Positions 4,796-5,464 of a DNA stretch of 5,464 nt are shown in pieces. The translations under genes were made by a program, and so were the position numbers. Position 1 is the stretch's first letter; each line of letters begins with the position of its first letter. The notes under the pieces were generated by a model. That model did not search any database. It was not told where the DNA came from and saw nothing but the letters and a program-made list of their open reading frames with translations. Source of the stretch: Nanobdellota archaeon (GTDB taxonomy: Archaea; Nanobdellota; Nanobdellia; Pacearchaeales; GW2011-AR1); contig JAHJRR010000008.1 of the NCBI GenBank assembly GCA_018830685.1, positions 1 through 5,464 of the forward strand, read 5' to 3'.

Positions 4796-5464
4796 ATGGA
4801 AGAAAAAACTAAGAGAACAGTTGTGATCCCCGGAGAGATTCTTGCTAAGGGAGAAGGTTATTTACCTGGAGAGGGAACTGAGAAGGTTGGGGAAGAGATA
4901 ATTGCGATAAGATATGGTTTATCTGAAGAAGCTAATAAACTTGTTAAGGTCATACCTCTTTCAGGAGTTTATCAACCAAGAAATGGGAATGTTGTGATTG
5001 GAAAAGTTGAGAACCTAACTTTCTATGGCTGGCAAATAGATATTGATTCTGCAGATGGTGCTTTCCTTCCATTACAGGAAGTTCCCGGATTTGTTAAACA
5101 AGATGGATTGAGAGAAATCTTAGATATAGGCGAGATGGTTGTTGCGAAAATTTTAGATGTTAATGGAAGAGGAATTGATTTGACTACGAAGTCGAGGGGT
5201 CTTGGAAGAATTGATGAAGGACTTATCGTTAAAGTTAATTCAAGCAAGGTTCCTAGAATAATTGGGAAGGAAGGAAGTATGATCAGTTTGATAAAAGAAG
5301 GATCTGGATGCGAGGTTACTGTGGGTCAGAATGGATTGATTTGGATTAAAGGGAATAAGGTTGAGGATGAGTTGCTCGCAAAAAGTGCAATCAATTTCAT
5401 AACGGAAAAATCCTTTAGTAGCGGTCTGACTGAAGAAGTAGAGGAATGGTTTAAAAAGGAAAAA
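4796..5464 (+). CDS. rrp4: Exosome complex RNA-binding subunit Rrp4 (3' end outside window)
   Basis: Rrp4 forms the RNA-binding cap of the archaeal exosome, on the Rrp41-Rrp42 ring that degrades or tails RNA from the 3' end. Translation from the ATG at 4796 is open through all 223 codons to the last base, so the stop and probably only a few residues to a few tens are missing (family about 230-260). The N-terminal domain (about 1-62) opens with RTVVIPGEILA and contains YLPGEGT. An S1 domain (about 63-133) runs from NGNVVIGKVENLTFYGWQID to GIDLTTKSRG. A KH domain (about 142-205) has the loop IIGKEG (GxxG at 157-160). Rrp4 is told from the other cap protein Csl4 by the KH domain in place of a zinc ribbon. 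AGGAAG (4783-4788) seven bases before the ATG is a weak ribosome site. rrp41 is expected next. Confidence 0.96.
   Translation, partial: MEEKTKRTVVIPGEILAKGEGYLPGEGTEKVGEEIIAIRYGLSEEANKLVKVIPLSGVYQPRNGNVVIGKVENLTFYGWQIDIDSADGAFLPLQEVPGFVKQDGLREILDIGEMVVAKILDVNGRGIDLTTKSRGLGRIDEGLIVKVNSSKVPRIIGKEGSMISLIKEGSGCEVTVGQNGLIWIKGNKVEDELLAKSAINFITEKSFSSGLTEEVEEWFKKEK

Overview
The window looks like a chromosomal segment from an AT-rich archaeon. The diagnostic genes are a proteasome alpha subunit with the archaeal gate motif, the SBDS-family protein Sdo1, the exosome cap subunit Rrp4, a Pop5-type RNase P protein and an archaeal RNase J. The compact proteins (for example an 89-residue Pop5), tight gene packing and a small N-terminal helical domain joined by a Q/P-rich linker to a C-terminal membrane anchor point towards a DPANN lineage such as Pacearchaeota/Woesearchaeota. 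That placement is an inference and has not been tested by phylogeny.

Left part (1-1200): the window opens inside a perfect 57-bp tandem repeat (at least 2.5 copies, 1-141). It abuts the stop codon of a minus-strand gene for a small, probably tail-anchored protein of unknown function (143-583). An AT-rich gap (584-788) with an inverted repeat follows. Next is a minus-strand gene remnant (789-1163) whose reading frame is broken at several points, including homopolymer runs, although its promoter looks intact.

Middle (1215-2784): a full-length minus-strand archaeal RNase J (metallo-beta-lactamase/beta-CASP nuclease). A 157-bp intergenic region separates it from the divergent right-hand cluster.

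Right part (2785-5464): a plus-strand run of rnp2 (RNase P Pop5), psmA, sdo1, a 72-residue protein with one TPR-like motif, and rrp4, which is still open at the window edge. This is the conserved archaeal exosome superoperon, and rrp41/rrp42 would be expected next. rnp2 and psmA each have a TATA box about 25-29 bases before the ATG, suggesting leaderless transcripts. The downstream genes are packed with gaps of -1 to 4 bases, and the 72-residue gene has a near-perfect Shine-Dalgarno site. Together the window encodes RNA processing and decay (RNase P, exosome, RNase J), ribosome maturation (Sdo1) and protein turnover (20S proteasome). The unrecognised parts are the TPR-like small gene inside the superoperon, the tail-anchored protein, the repeat array and the broken gene.
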